This document shows positions 17,530-26,101 of a stretch of DNA of 41,905 bases, piece by piece. Each line of letters begins with the position of its first letter. Position 1 is the stretch's first letter. The translations under genes and the position numbers were made by a program. The notes below the pieces were generated by a model, which saw nothing but the letters and a program-made list of their open reading frames with translations, was not told where the DNA came from and made no database searches. Source of the DNA: Streptomyces cinnamoneus (GTDB lineage: Bacteria; Actinomycetota; Actinomycetes; Streptomycetales; Streptomycetaceae); NCBI RefSeq assembly GCF_014650495.1, contig NZ_BMVB01000001.1, forward strand, positions 1 through 41,905. The letters run 5' to 3'.

Positions 17530-19013
17530 GGTCCTCCTCCCAGCCGCGGCCGCCGGGGCTCGCCGAGCGCGACGTGGACAGCCTTGGACTCGGTGTAGAA
17601 GTCGATGCTGCGGGCGCCGCCCTCGCGGCCGACGCCGGACGCCTTCGTCCCGCCGAAGGGGGTGCGCAGGTCGCGCACGTTGTGGGAGTTGATCCACACC
17701 AGGCCGGAGTCGACGGCGTGGGCGATGCGGTGGCCGCGCCGGAGGTCGGACGTCCAGACGTAGGCGGCCAGGCCGTAGGGGGTGGCGTTGGCCAGGTCGA
17801 CGGCCTCGTCCTCGTCGTCGAAGGGGGTCACGGCGGCCACGGGCCCGAAGATCTCCTCCTGGAAGACCCGGGCGTCCCGCGGCACGTCGGCGAGGACCAC
17901 CGGCTGGAGGTAGTTGCCCTCGGGCAGGTGCGCCGGCCGCTCGCCGCCGGCGACGAGGCGGGCCTCCTCGCGGCCGGTCCGGACGTACTCCAGGACGCGC
18001 CGGTAGTGGTCGGCATGGACGAGCGGGCCGACCTCGGTGGCGGGTTCGGAGGGCGGCCCGACGCGGACGCCTGCGGCGCGGTCGGCGAGGCGGCGGGTGA
18101 ACTCCTCGTACAGAGGGCGCTGGACGAGCACCCGGGATCCGGCTGTACAGCGCTCGCCGTTGAGCGAGAACACGCCGAACACGACCGCGTCGAGCGCGGC
18201 GGCCCTGTCGGCGTCGGCGAAGACGACGACCGGGGACTTGCCGCCCAGTTCCATGGAGGCGGCCTTCAGGTGGTCGGCGCAAGAACGCAGGATGTGGCGG
18301 CCGGTGGTGGTCGAGCCGGTGAAGGAGAGCAGCGGGGCGCCGGGGTGGTCGACGAGCGCCTGGCCCGCCTCCGTGCCGGGGCCGTGCACGATGTTCGCCA
18401 CACCGGCCGGGACGCCCGCCGTGGTGAGGATGTCCGGCCACAGCGAGGCCGAAAGAGGGGTCCATTCGGCGGGCTTGAGGACGATGGTGCAGCCTGCCGC
18501 GAGCGCCGGGGCGAGCTTCCAGCTCTGCAGCATGAAGGGGGTGTTCCACGGGGTGATGAGGCCCGCGACCCCGGCGGGGCTGCGGACCACGTAGCTGAGC
18601 TGTTCCTCGCCCTGCCGGAAGGCTTCCTCGCCGAGCGCGGTGATCACGCCGGCGAAGTGGCGGAAGTTCTCGGCCGCGCGCCGGGCCTGCCCCCATGCCT
18701 GGCCGATGGGCAGTCCGCAGTCGTACGACTCGTAGGCGGCGAGCCGGTCGTGCCGCTCCTCGACGGCGTCGGCGATGCGGTGCAGGAGACGGGCGCGCTC
18801 GTGGTGCGCGGTCGCCGCCCAGGCGGGGAAGGCGGTGCGGGCGGCGTCCACGGCACGGGCGACGTCGGTCGGGCCGCCCCTGGCCACCTTTGCGTACGGC
18901 CGGTTGGAGGCCGGGTCGGTCACATCGAGGGTGCGGCCGTCGGCGGCACCGGCGGTCTCGCCTCCGATCCAGTGCCCGATGACGGAGGGCGGCAGGGGAG
19001 TGGTGGTGCTCAT
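17526..19013 (-). CDS. hpaE: 5-carboxymethyl-2-hydroxymuconate semialdehyde dehydrogenase
   Basis: This 495-residue NAD(P)-dependent aldehyde dehydrogenase is full length. Visible motifs are LITPWNTPFMLQSWKLAPAL, VLKPAEWTPL, LSFTGSTTTGRHI (cofactor-binding), MELGGKSPVVVFADAD with the general-base Glu, NGERCTAGSRVLVQ with the catalytic Cys, and FQEEIFGPVAAVTPFDDE. The assignment as HpaE comes from the adjacent hpaD and hpaB, since the ALDH family alone is not specific. It would oxidise the ring-cleavage semialdehyde made by HpaD. The ATG at 19013 has GGGGAGG upstream and overlaps the stop of hpaB (19010-19012). Confidence 0.88.
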   Translation of the reverse strand: MSTTTPLPPSVIGHWIGGETAGAADGRTLDVTDPASNRPYAKVARGGPTDVARAVDAARTAFPAWAATAHHERARLLHRIADAVEERHDRLAAYESYDCGLPIGQAWGQARRAAENFRHFAGVITALGEEAFRQGEEQLSYVVRSPAGVAGLITPWNTPFMLQSWKLAPALAAGCTIVLKPAEWTPLSASLWPDILTTAGVPAGVANIVHGPGTEAGQALVDHPGAPLLSFTGSTTTGRHILRSCADHLKAASMELGGKSPVVVFADADRAAALDAVVFGVFSLNGERCTAGSRVLVQRPLYEEFTRRLADRAAGVRVGPPSEPATEVGPLVHADHYRRVLEYVRTGREEARLVAGGERPAHLPEGNYLQPVVLADVPRDARVFQEEIFGPVAAVTPFDDEDEAVDLANATPYGLAAYVWTSDLRRGHRIAHAVDSGLVWINSHNVRDLRTPFGGTKASGVGREGGARSIDFYTESKAVHVALGEPRRPRLGGGP

Positions 19014-20484
19014 GCCGGCGCCTCCCCGGCCCCGTATCCGTCGAGGAAGGCCCGCACGCGGGCTTTGTACGGCTCCCTGTCGTAGGAGGCGACGTACGCA
19101 CCGGCCATGCGCACCGGGTCGCCGAAGAAGTAGTACTCGTACAGGGCCTGCCGGCTGGAGAACGCCGAGATGCAGGTGTCCCACAGCAGCCGGAACAGCT
19201 TCACGCGCTCGGCACCCGTCAGCGTCGCCGACTGCAGGTAGGCGTCGATGTCCGCGGCGGCCGGCCCGGTGACGTCGAGCCCGGTGGGAGTGGCCATCAG
19301 TCCGCCGGCACCGAGCTTGCGCAGGATCTGCGGGAAGCGCTGACAGAGCTTGGGGTACACGGTGCGGGCGGCGTTCAGCGGGGCCCACGCCGGGGTCAGC
19401 ACGCCGAACTCGTTCACGGCGGCATCGGCCTCGGCCGCGCGCAGGAACGCCCGCAGGATCTCCAACGTGCCGATCACCTCCGCCACGTCCTCCTGGACGT
19501 GCTGGTACCCCTCGATGCCGATGGCCTCCGTCAGCAGCGAGACCAGGCCCAGGACGTACTCGGTCTTCACCACCGTGCGGGTGACCACCTGGTGCGACAT
19601 GTGCACCACGGCCGACGTCCGTGCGAAGAGGTCGGTGCACCGCTCGACGTCGCCCAGCAGGAAGCACCGCTCGTACGGCACGTGCACGTCGTCGAAGACG
19701 ACGACGCAGTCCGGCTCGTCGAAGCGCGAGGCGAGGGGGTGGTCGTGGCGCGACAGGCCGTGATCGAGCGGTTCGCGGGCGATGCACCGCAGCCCTCGGG
19801 CGTCCATGGGAACGGCGAGCGCGTACGAGTACAGCCTGTCCTCGGGAGTGCCGCGCAGCAGGGTGGAGGGGAGGACGAGGAGTTCGTCGGCGAAGGGGGC
19901 GATGGTGGCCAGCATCCGGGCACCCCGGATCACCACGCCGTTGTCGTCCTCCCGCACGATGCGCGCGGCGACGCTCCCGCCGGCCTGCCGGGGTCCCGGG
20001 ACAGACCGGTTGACCTGCGGCGGGATGAGCGTGTGGCACAGCAGGAGGTCCTCTTCGCGGGCCTTCTCGTAGTAGCGGCGGACGGTGTCGCCGAAGGCCG
20101 GGTCCGCCCCGGCGAACCAGCCGGCGGCCGAGGCCATGGCCATCAGCCCGCTGTTGAGATAGTCGCCGGTACGTCCGAGCATGCCGTTGCTGTGCTCGGC
20201 CCACACCGTGAACGCCTCGCGGCGCTTGACGAGTTCGTCGGGCGTGGTGGGGGTGAGGAAGGAGGTGGCGACGGGTTCCCCCGAGGCGGGGGAGGGGTAG
20301 GTCAGGACGTCCTTGTGCTCGGCCGAGTGCTGCAGGTCGTACAGCTCGGCGTACGTGCGGACGACGTTGCGGAACGCGGGGTGGTGCCGGATTCCCCCCC
20401 GGCCAGGGTCTCCCCCCGGACGTGCACGGTGGGGCGCGAGTCGGCGAGCCGGTCGAGAAACGCCTTGCCGGTGCGTGCTGCCAC
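19010..20484 (-). pseudogene. hpaB: 4-hydroxyphenylacetate 3-monooxygenase oxygenase component, frameshifted as printed
   Basis: The start is GTG at 20484 (MAARTGKAFLDRLADSRPTV) with GAGGAG upstream. The first ~30 codons are in one frame. The rest (from HHPAFRNVVRTYAELYDLQH to the stop at 19010) is in another. The frames join at a run of seven G on the minus strand (plus 20394-20400). One more G, or two fewer, gives a continuous protein of about 490 residues, the normal size for HpaB-type FADH2-dependent phenol hydroxylases. Everything after the junction looks intact (LNSGLMAMASAAGWFAG, RGARMLATIAPFADE, DDVHVPYERCFLLGD). A homopolymer sequencing error is as likely as a real mutation. No hpaC flavin reductase is seen nearby. 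Confidence 0.8.
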
Positions 20485-20701
20485 GCAGGCTCCTCGGGGG
20501 TCGTTGTCCGGTGGCGGTCAGGGCCTCGGCGGTGACCTTCGGGGTACGTGACCGACTCTGCCGCACACCGGCCGGCCCGAGCACCCGGTAAACCGGTCTG
20601 ATCCCCGCCGGCGCGGGGTCGATCACCGGTTCCACCCCGAAGGGTGAACTGATGGCCGCCGTTCTCGTCCTGCCGGTGACGGGACTCCTTAGGGTGGCGG
20701 C
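20485..20701. promoter_or_regulatory. divergent promoter region, hpaB / Gfo-Idh-MocA
   Basis: This 217-bp region must hold the promoters for the hpa operon and the oxidoreductase. An imperfect dyad around 20600-20625 (TGATCCCCGC against GCGGGGTCGATCA) could be an operator. No convincing -10/-35 pair was identified. Confidence 0.35.
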
Positions 20702-21961
20702 ATGTCGCCTGTCTCTCTCCTCGTCATCGGCGCCGGCGATCGAGGCACCGGATACGCCACGTGGGCCCTCGGACATCCTGATCGCGCGACCGTCGTCGGC
20801 GTGGCCGAGCCACGAGCCGTGCGCCGCGCCCGGCTCGTCGAAGAACACGGCATCGCGCCCGGGAACGCGGTGTCCGACTGGAAGGAGCTCGCCGCTCGCG
20901 GCAAGATCGCCGATGCCGTGCTGATCTGCACCCTCGACCGGGAACACGTCGAGCCCACCGAGGCGTTCGCCGCCCTCGGCTACCACATCATGCTGGAAAA
21001 GCCGATGGCACTGGACGAAGACTCCTGCCGACGGGTCGTGACCGCAGTCGAGAAGGCCGACGTCATGCTCGCCGTCGGTCATGTCCTGCGCTACACCCCC
21101 TACACACGAGCACTCAAAGCCGTCGTCGACTCCGGACGGCTCGGCGACATCGTCAACGTCCAGCACCTGGAGCCGGTCGGCTTCTGGCACCAGGCACACT
21201 CGTTCGTCCGCGGCAACTGGCGCCGCAGCGACGAGGCGACGTCCATGCTGATGGCCAAGTCGTGCCACGACCTGGACTGGCTGCAGTACATCCTGGGGCA
21301 GTCGCCGAGGCGGGTCTCCAGCTTCGGCCGCCTCTCGCACTTCACCCCGGCCAACCGACCCGCCGGGGCGGCCGACCGGTGCGTGGAGTGCCCGGTCGCG
21401 CAGAGCTGTCCGTACTCGGCCACGCACTTCTACGGCGGCATGCTCGACCGCGGTGAACACCGCTGGCCGCTCAGCGTCGTCGTCGACGCCTTCACGCCGC
21501 ACGCACTCGACCGGGCCCTGCGCACGGGACCCTACGGCCGGTGCGTGTACGCCTGCGACAACGACGTGGTCGACCATCAGGTCGTCGCGATGGAGTTTCC
21601 CGACGGAGCCACCGCCACCTTCACCATGACCGCATTCACCGAGGCCGCCCCCCGCAAGACCCGGATCTTCGGCACCCGCGGCGAGTTGTGCGGTGACGGC
21701 ACGAGCATTCAGGTCCACGACTTCCTGACCCGCAGCACAACGGACGTCACGCCCTCGCGGCAGGGAGAGATGACCGCGGCCGGCGGTCACGGCGGCGGAG
21801 ACGCGGGGCTCATGGACGCCTTCGTCGGGGCTGTGGCCATGGGAGACCCCACACGGATCAGGTCGGGCCCGCGCGACTCCCTCGCCAGCCACTTGGCGGT
21901 TCTCGCCGCGGAGCGAGCACGACGGAACGGCACCGTCGAAATGCTTCCGGCCCAGCGCTGA
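20702..21961 (+). CDS. Gfo/Idh/MocA family oxidoreductase
   Basis: This is a 419-residue protein. The N-terminal Rossmann motif is LLVIGAGDRGTGYATWAL, followed by AVLICTLDREHVEPTEAF and the hallmark EKPMALDEDSC, whose Lys contacts substrate and cofactor. The C-terminal Gfo/Idh domain contains a four-Cys-like stretch DRCVECPVAQSCPYSATHF, a feature of a subgroup that may bind a metal or be structural. Members are NAD(P)-dependent sugar or polyol dehydrogenases or deaminating inositol enzymes. The substrate here is unknown. It is divergent from the hpa genes but there is no evidence that it belongs to that pathway. A strong terminator follows at about 22142. Confidence 0.88.
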   Translation: MSPVSLLVIGAGDRGTGYATWALGHPDRATVVGVAEPRAVRRARLVEEHGIAPGNAVSDWKELAARGKIADAVLICTLDREHVEPTEAFAALGYHIMLEKPMALDEDSCRRVVTAVEKADVMLAVGHVLRYTPYTRALKAVVDSGRLGDIVNVQHLEPVGFWHQAHSFVRGNWRRSDEATSMLMAKSCHDLDWLQYILGQSPRRVSSFGRLSHFTPANRPAGAADRCVECPVAQSCPYSATHFYGGMLDRGEHRWPLSVVVDAFTPHALDRALRTGPYGRCVYACDNDVVDHQVVAMEFPDGATATFTMTAFTEAAPRKTRIFGTRGELCGDGTSIQVHDFLTRSTTDVTPSRQGEMTAAGGHGGGDAGLMDAFVGAVAMGDPTRIRSGPRDSLASHLAVLAAERARRNGTVEMLPAQR

Positions 21962-22089
21962 CGGATCCGGAGAACGCCTGGCCTGTTTTCGCCCGATCCG
22001 GTCCCGGCCATTGTGAACCGCCCCGGCGCGGGGTGCCCGGGGTGACGGGGAGAAGCCGTGCCGGGTGGTGGGCGTGGGAAGACAATGCG

Positions 22090-22138
22090 GAGCCCGCACG
22101 GTACGCGTAGGACGTGTGTGGTCGGCTGATGCGGGCTC
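22090..22138. repeat. 9-bp inverted repeat in intergenic region
   Basis: GAGCCCGCA at 22090-22098 and its exact complement TGCGGGCTC at 22130-22138 are separated by 31 bases. It lies between the oxidoreductase and its probable terminator. A stem-loop or binding site is possible; nothing more can be said. Confidence 0.4.
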
Positions 22139-22141
22139 GGC

Positions 22142-22197
22142 GGGGCCTCTCCGTGTGGCAGGGAACGGCACTTCGCGCGGAGAGCCCCTTTCTTTAC
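22142..22197 (+). terminator. rho-independent terminator after oxidoreductase
   Basis: GGGG-C-CTCTCCG pairs with CGGAGAG-CCCC (an 11-bp stem with one bulged C), followed directly by TTTCTTTAC. Together with 22090-22138 it fills most of the 378-bp gap between 21962 and 22339, in which no gene is supported. Confidence 0.65.
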
Positions 22198-22226
22198 ATC
22201 CCGGACCCGGGCCAGCCTTGTTCGGC

Positions 22227-22258
22227 ACGACAAAGGCCGCATCAGAGATATTTGTCGT
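22227..22258 (+). promoter_or_regulatory. inverted repeat upstream of NHL-repeat gene
   Basis: ACGACAAA (22227-22234) and TTTGTCGT (22251-22258) are perfect 8-bp arms 16 bp apart, ending 81 bp before the NHL gene start. The surrounding sequence is unusually AT-rich for this genome, as expected of a promoter. It is a candidate operator. Confidence 0.45.
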
Positions 22259-22339
22259 AAGTATGAATAACTCAGGCGAAGCGAATGACAGAGTCGTAGA
22301 TCCCGTACGTCGCCCATCATCAGCGTGAAGGAGACGACG

Positions 22340-24238
22340 ATGAGTGAACCCGGTGGCACCCAGAGCATCCTGGCGCCGGTGAGTGCCCCCTGCATCACCA
22401 CGGTGGCGGGCCAAGGCAACGGTGAGTACACCGGTGACGGTCACGCCGCCACCGAGGCCGGCCTTTACCACCCCAACACCGTTGCAACGGACGCCTTCGG
22501 CAATCTCTACATCGCCGATTCCGAGAACCATCGGGTGCGGAGGGTGGACGCGAGGACCCAGACGATCTCCACCGTCGCCGGCAACGGCAATCAGGAATTC
22601 TCCGGCGACGACGGGCCGGCCGTCGACGCCTCCCTCTCCGGTCCCCGCGGCATTGCCGTGGACGCCGAAGGCAATCTCTACATCGCCGACACCGACCACC
22701 ATCGGGTGCGCAGGGTGGACGCGAAGACGCAGACGATCTCCACCGTCGCCGGTGACGGCAGGGCTGGTTTCGACGGTGACGACAAGGCGGCCGACGAGGC
22801 CAGCCTCTATACGCCCTTCGGCGTCGTGGTGGATTCCGGCGGCCATCTCTACATCGCCGACACCGACAATCACCGGGTGCGGAAGGTGGATGCGAAGACG
22901 CAGACGATCACCACCGTCGCGGGCAACGGTGACGAGGACTTCTCCGGCGACGACGGGCCGGCCGTTCACGCCGCACTCAATCATCCCCGCGCCGTCGTGG
23001 TGGATACCGGCGGCAACCTCTACATCGCCGACACCGACAACGACCGGGTGCGCAGGGTGGACGCGAAGACCCGGACGATCACCACCGTCGTAGGCGACGG
23101 CAGTGCCATCTTCTCCGGCGACCACGGGCCGGCCGTCAACGCCGGACTCAACCGTCCCCGCGGTGTCGTGGTGGATTCCGAAGGCAGTCTCTACGTGGCC
23201 GACACCCACAACCACCGGGTGCGGAGGGTGGACGGGAAGACGCAGACGATCATCACCTTCGCAGGTGACGGCAGCGCTGATTACGGCGGCGACGGCGGAC
23301 CGGCCGACAAGGCCGCCCTCAACGGTCCCTGCGGTGCAGCGGTGGGTTCCGACGGAAGCCTGTACATCTCCGACACCCAGAACAACCGGGTGCGGAAGGT
23401 GAGTGGCGTTCCCGTCCCCGCCCTGTTCTCGGTGTGGCCGGGGGGCCTGACGACGCTGGAGCGCGGCACCGGCAAGGCCGGCTGGCCCGGCGTGTACGTG
23501 AAGGCACTCGGAGGCGGCACGGTTCTCCCGCAGACGGTTCGCGTGACGCTCCCCCCGGGACGGCATCTGCAGTTCTCCGGCAGCGGCAGTTTGATGGTGT
23601 TCGGCAAGAAGAAAGACGGCGGCTTCGGGCCCTTGGCCACCTACAGCGGGTCCTTGTCGGACGACAAGCAGACCTTCACCACCCACGGCCCCGTCGACCT
23701 GCTCCTGTCGAAAGAAGGCACGACGAACTCCCTGCTGGTCGAGGTGCAAGCCCCTGCCGACGCCGTGCTGGGCGAAGCACGCCTGACCTTCACAGTGGGC
23801 GACCACGCTCCGACCTCCGCGCCCGTCGACGTCACGGTCGGGTTCTCGGTGTCACCGGGAGGGCCGACGAAGGTGAAGCGCGGCCAGGACCAGGCGTGGC
23901 CGGGCATCTACGTGAAGGCACTCGGAGACGGTGTGCCCCCGCAGAGGGTCAGCGTGCGGCTTCCCGGGGGAAAGGGCCTTCGGTTCTACGGCAGCGGCAA
24001 CCTGCTCGTGTGGGGTAATGGCCAGCAATTGGCCTCCTACGGCGGGATTTTGTCGGACGACAAGCAGACCTTCACCACCGGCGGCCCCGTCGATCTGCAC
24101 CTGTCGGGAGCAGGGACGTCGAACTCACTGCTGATCGGGGTGCAGATCCCTGCCGACGCCGAGCTGGGCGAAGCGAAGCCGGCCTTCACGGTCGGCGACA
24201 AATCGACTTATGCACCCGTCGAGGTGGTCGCCGAATAG
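22340..24238 (+). CDS. six-repeat NHL beta-propeller protein with duplicated C-terminal domain
   Basis: This 632-residue protein starts at the ATG at 22340, with GAAGGAG six bases upstream. Residues about 18-355 are six NHL repeats of exactly 57 residues. Each has a core like NLYIADTDHHRVRRVDAKTQ followed by TISTVAG and a GDDGPA turn, so a complete six-bladed propeller is expected. Residues about 360-632 are two related copies of a beta-rich unit of about 120 residues (GWPGVYVKALGGG and AWPGIYVKALGDG; LSDDKQTFTTHGPVDL and its copy), each ending in FTVGD. I do not recognise this C-terminal unit. No signal peptide or membrane segment is visible. NHL propellers usually bind protein, peptide or carbohydrate; no enzyme motif is seen. 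A GT4 glycosyltransferase follows. Confidence 0.9.
   Translation: MSEPGGTQSILAPVSAPCITTVAGQGNGEYTGDGHAATEAGLYHPNTVATDAFGNLYIADSENHRVRRVDARTQTISTVAGNGNQEFSGDDGPAVDASLSGPRGIAVDAEGNLYIADTDHHRVRRVDAKTQTISTVAGDGRAGFDGDDKAADEASLYTPFGVVVDSGGHLYIADTDNHRVRKVDAKTQTITTVAGNGDEDFSGDDGPAVHAALNHPRAVVVDTGGNLYIADTDNDRVRRVDAKTRTITTVVGDGSAIFSGDHGPAVNAGLNRPRGVVVDSEGSLYVADTHNHRVRRVDGKTQTIITFAGDGSADYGGDGGPADKAALNGPCGAAVGSDGSLYISDTQNNRVRKVSGVPVPALFSVWPGGLTTLERGTGKAGWPGVYVKALGGGTVLPQTVRVTLPPGRHLQFSGSGSLMVFGKKKDGGFGPLATYSGSLSDDKQTFTTHGPVDLLLSKEGTTNSLLVEVQAPADAVLGEARLTFTVGDHAPTSAPVDVTVGFSVSPGGPTKVKRGQDQAWPGIYVKALGDGVPPQRVSVRLPGGKGLRFYGSGNLLVWGNGQQLASYGGILSDDKQTFTTGGPVDLHLSGAGTSNSLLIGVQIPADAELGEAKPAFTVGDKSTYAPVEVVAE
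22396..23403 (+). repeat. six tandem 171-bp coding repeats
   Basis: The segment GCAATCTCTACATCGCCGA and its variants start at 22500, 22671, 22842, 23013, 23184 and 23355, exactly 171 bp apart with no indels. DNA similarity is high beyond what the protein repeat requires, suggesting recent duplication or gene conversion within the gene. Confidence 0.85.
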
Positions 24239-24246
24239 GTCCGGTG

Positions 24247-24276
24247 GCGGCTGGACCCTTCCGGCCGGAAAGCCGC
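24247..24276 (+). terminator. possible hairpin after NHL gene
   Basis: GCGGCT / AGCCGC encloses a TTCCGGCCGGAA palindrome just after the NHL stop. No T tract follows, so a terminator role is tentative. Confidence 0.3.
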
Positions 24277-24349
24277 ATGAGAGACCCGCCGCCTCCAGGG
24301 CGTCCTTCGCCTCGTTCTCACATCGTTCTTCCGGAGGGAGTACATACAC

Positions 24350-25441
24350 GTGGACTCGGCGGCGGCCCGCCCGCAGGGGCCTCCTCTGGCCGCGCTCACC
24401 AAGCCGTGGAGCATGTCCATCGCGGCCCGGGTGTACGGATATCCACCGGCCCACAACGCGGGATCCGAGTGGATGCTGCACTCGATGCTCCGCCCCCTGG
24501 CCGAGCGCGGCCACCGGGTGACGGTCTGGCTTTCGCATCCCGGGAGCATCGAGAAGAGCTACGACATCGACGGGGTGCGCGTCGTCCCGTACCAGGAGGG
24601 CGCCGACTTCGCCGCCGCCGCACAGAAGGCGGATGTGCTCCTGTCCCACTTCGAGAACGTCCCCCTCGTGTCGGGACTGGCCCGGGCCCGCCGGATTCCC
24701 GTGGCCGTGATCTGTCACGACAACTTCGCCACGAGCTTCCACAACGCGGCGGGAGCCGATCTCGTGGTCTACAACAGCGAATGGATCCGGCGGGACGGCG
24801 AGATCTTCTACGCCCGGTACCCCCCGGAATTCATGCCCAGGCGCACGGTCGTCGTCCGCCCTCCCGTACTCGCGGAGGACTACCGAACCGAACCGGGCGA
24901 CCGTGCCACCTTGGTGAACCTCAACCCCGACAAGGGCGGCGACCTCTTCTGGCAGATCGCCGCGTGGACACCGGAGTGGAATTTCCTGGGCGTCCGCGGT
25001 GCCTACGGGCAGCAGGTCATGCCGCCTCCTCGGCTGTCCAACTGCGAAGTCGCGGACGGCGTGCCCGGAAACGAAATGCGCACGCACGTCTACAGCCGGT
25101 CCCGCGTGATGCTCATGCCCAGTCTGTACGAGTCCTGGGGACGGGTGGCCGTGGAGGCGTTCGCCTCCGGCATCCCGGTGATCGCCCACCCCACCCCCGG
25201 GCTGATCGAATCCCTCGGCGAGGCCGGGATCTTCGCCTACCGCGACGACATGGACGCCTGGATCCACGCTCTGATGGGCTTGAAGGACCCGAAGAACTGG
25301 GCGAGGGCCTCCCGCCGGGCGAAGGCCCGCTCCGACGAGCTGACCAAGAACCCCGATCTCGACGTCTGGTGCGAATCCATCGAGTCGCTGGGCCGCGAGA
25401 GCCGAAGGACGCCCTTCCGCGTAGCGGGCTCGGCGCGCTGA
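24350..25441 (+). CDS. glycosyltransferase family 4 protein
   Basis: This 363-residue GT-B glycosyltransferase starts at GTG with GGAGGGAG nine bases upstream. The N-terminal domain has PPAHNAGSEWMLHSMLRPLA, the acceptor-side region with the glycine-bearing turn. The middle has VYNSEWIRRDGE and the interdomain NLNPDKGGDLFW. The C-terminal donor domain has LMPSLYESWGRVAVEAFASG, containing the E-x7-E motif, then PVIAHPTPGLIESLG. It should transfer a sugar from a nucleotide-sugar donor, acting in the cytoplasm or at the inner membrane face; donor and acceptor are unknown. It lies between the NHL protein and a small orphan protein, with another glycosyltransferase about 660 bp on. Confidence 0.88.
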   Translation: MDSAAARPQGPPLAALTKPWSMSIAARVYGYPPAHNAGSEWMLHSMLRPLAERGHRVTVWLSHPGSIEKSYDIDGVRVVPYQEGADFAAAAQKADVLLSHFENVPLVSGLARARRIPVAVICHDNFATSFHNAAGADLVVYNSEWIRRDGEIFYARYPPEFMPRRTVVVRPPVLAEDYRTEPGDRATLVNLNPDKGGDLFWQIAAWTPEWNFLGVRGAYGQQVMPPPRLSNCEVADGVPGNEMRTHVYSRSRVMLMPSLYESWGRVAVEAFASGIPVIAHPTPGLIESLGEAGIFAYRDDMDAWIHALMGLKDPKNWARASRRAKARSDELTKNPDLDVWCESIESLGRESRRTPFRVAGSAR

Positions 25442-25561
25442 CCGTCCGCCCTTCCCGGCGGGACGACCGCCCCATGTGCGATCACTCACGCGACGAATCC
25501 CGGAGTGATCACGACAGAAATACGTCGGCGAAACTTCCAACCCCGAACGGGAGGAAAGTCA

Positions 25562-25930
25562 GTGCCAATCGAATTCAAGCCGGTCACGTTCACGGTGGGC
25601 GATACGCCCATGGGCGACAGCCCGTGCAAGCAGACGGTGGGATTCTCGCTCACCGGTACGGTGCGCAAAGTCAAGAACAAGTCCGTCTGGAGTGTGGCGC
25701 TTCAGTCGTACTCGCTTGAGGTGCTGTACAACCACACCGTGACCCACTGCATGATGTCGCTCGACCAAGTGGGGTTGAAGATCGTTCCGACCGAGAATCC
25801 GGATTACGACGCGGCCGTCGAGCTGACCATCTGGCGCCGTAACCACCCCAACGACGCGAAGGGCGATGTCAACTGGCAATACAGGGGCGCCGTCACAGCG
25901 CTGGTCATCGCCGACCTCACCAGTTCCTGA
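25562..25930 (+). CDS. small protein of unknown function
   Basis: This 122-residue protein starts at the GTG at 25562 because GGGAGGAAA ends four bases before it; an in-frame extension to 25505 lacks such a site. I do not recognise the family. It is beta-rich by appearance, has two Cys, no signal peptide and no membrane segment. Its N-terminus (VTFTVGDTPMGDSP...TVGFSLTG) resembles the repeated FTVGD...TVGFSV stretch in the C-terminal units of the NHL protein 1.3 kb upstream, which hints at a shared fold or partner. This similarity is short and could be chance. A terminator follows at 25982. Confidence 0.7.
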   Translation: MPIEFKPVTFTVGDTPMGDSPCKQTVGFSLTGTVRKVKNKSVWSVALQSYSLEVLYNHTVTHCMMSLDQVGLKIVPTENPDYDAAVELTIWRRNHPNDAKGDVNWQYRGAVTALVIADLTSS

Positions 25931-25981
25931 CCCCGGGGGCCGGCGGTCCGCGCAGAGGCCGACTCATCGTGTGCCGCTGAC

Positions 25982-26026
25982 CGAAGGCCCTCCTGCCGGT
26001 GACCCCGACGGCCGGAGGGCCTTTCG
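25982..26026 (+). terminator. strong rho-independent terminator
   Basis: AAGGCCCTCC / GGAGGGCCTT is a perfect 10-bp stem extended inward by GCCG / CGGC around a 10-base loop, and ends in TTTCG. It separates the orphan protein from the GT2-like gene. Confidence 0.75.
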
Positions 26027-26101
26027 CGTACGGCTGCCGCCGCCCACGACGTGACCACCCGCCGCCACCCGAAACGGCTGCACACCGTCCCAGGAGGAGC
26101 T

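Noticed and set aside
20490..23806. Upstream extension of the 19010 minus-strand frame
   Set aside because: It runs antisense through the oxidoreductase and NHL genes; its repeats simply mirror the NHL repeats. The real gene is hpaB with a frameshift.
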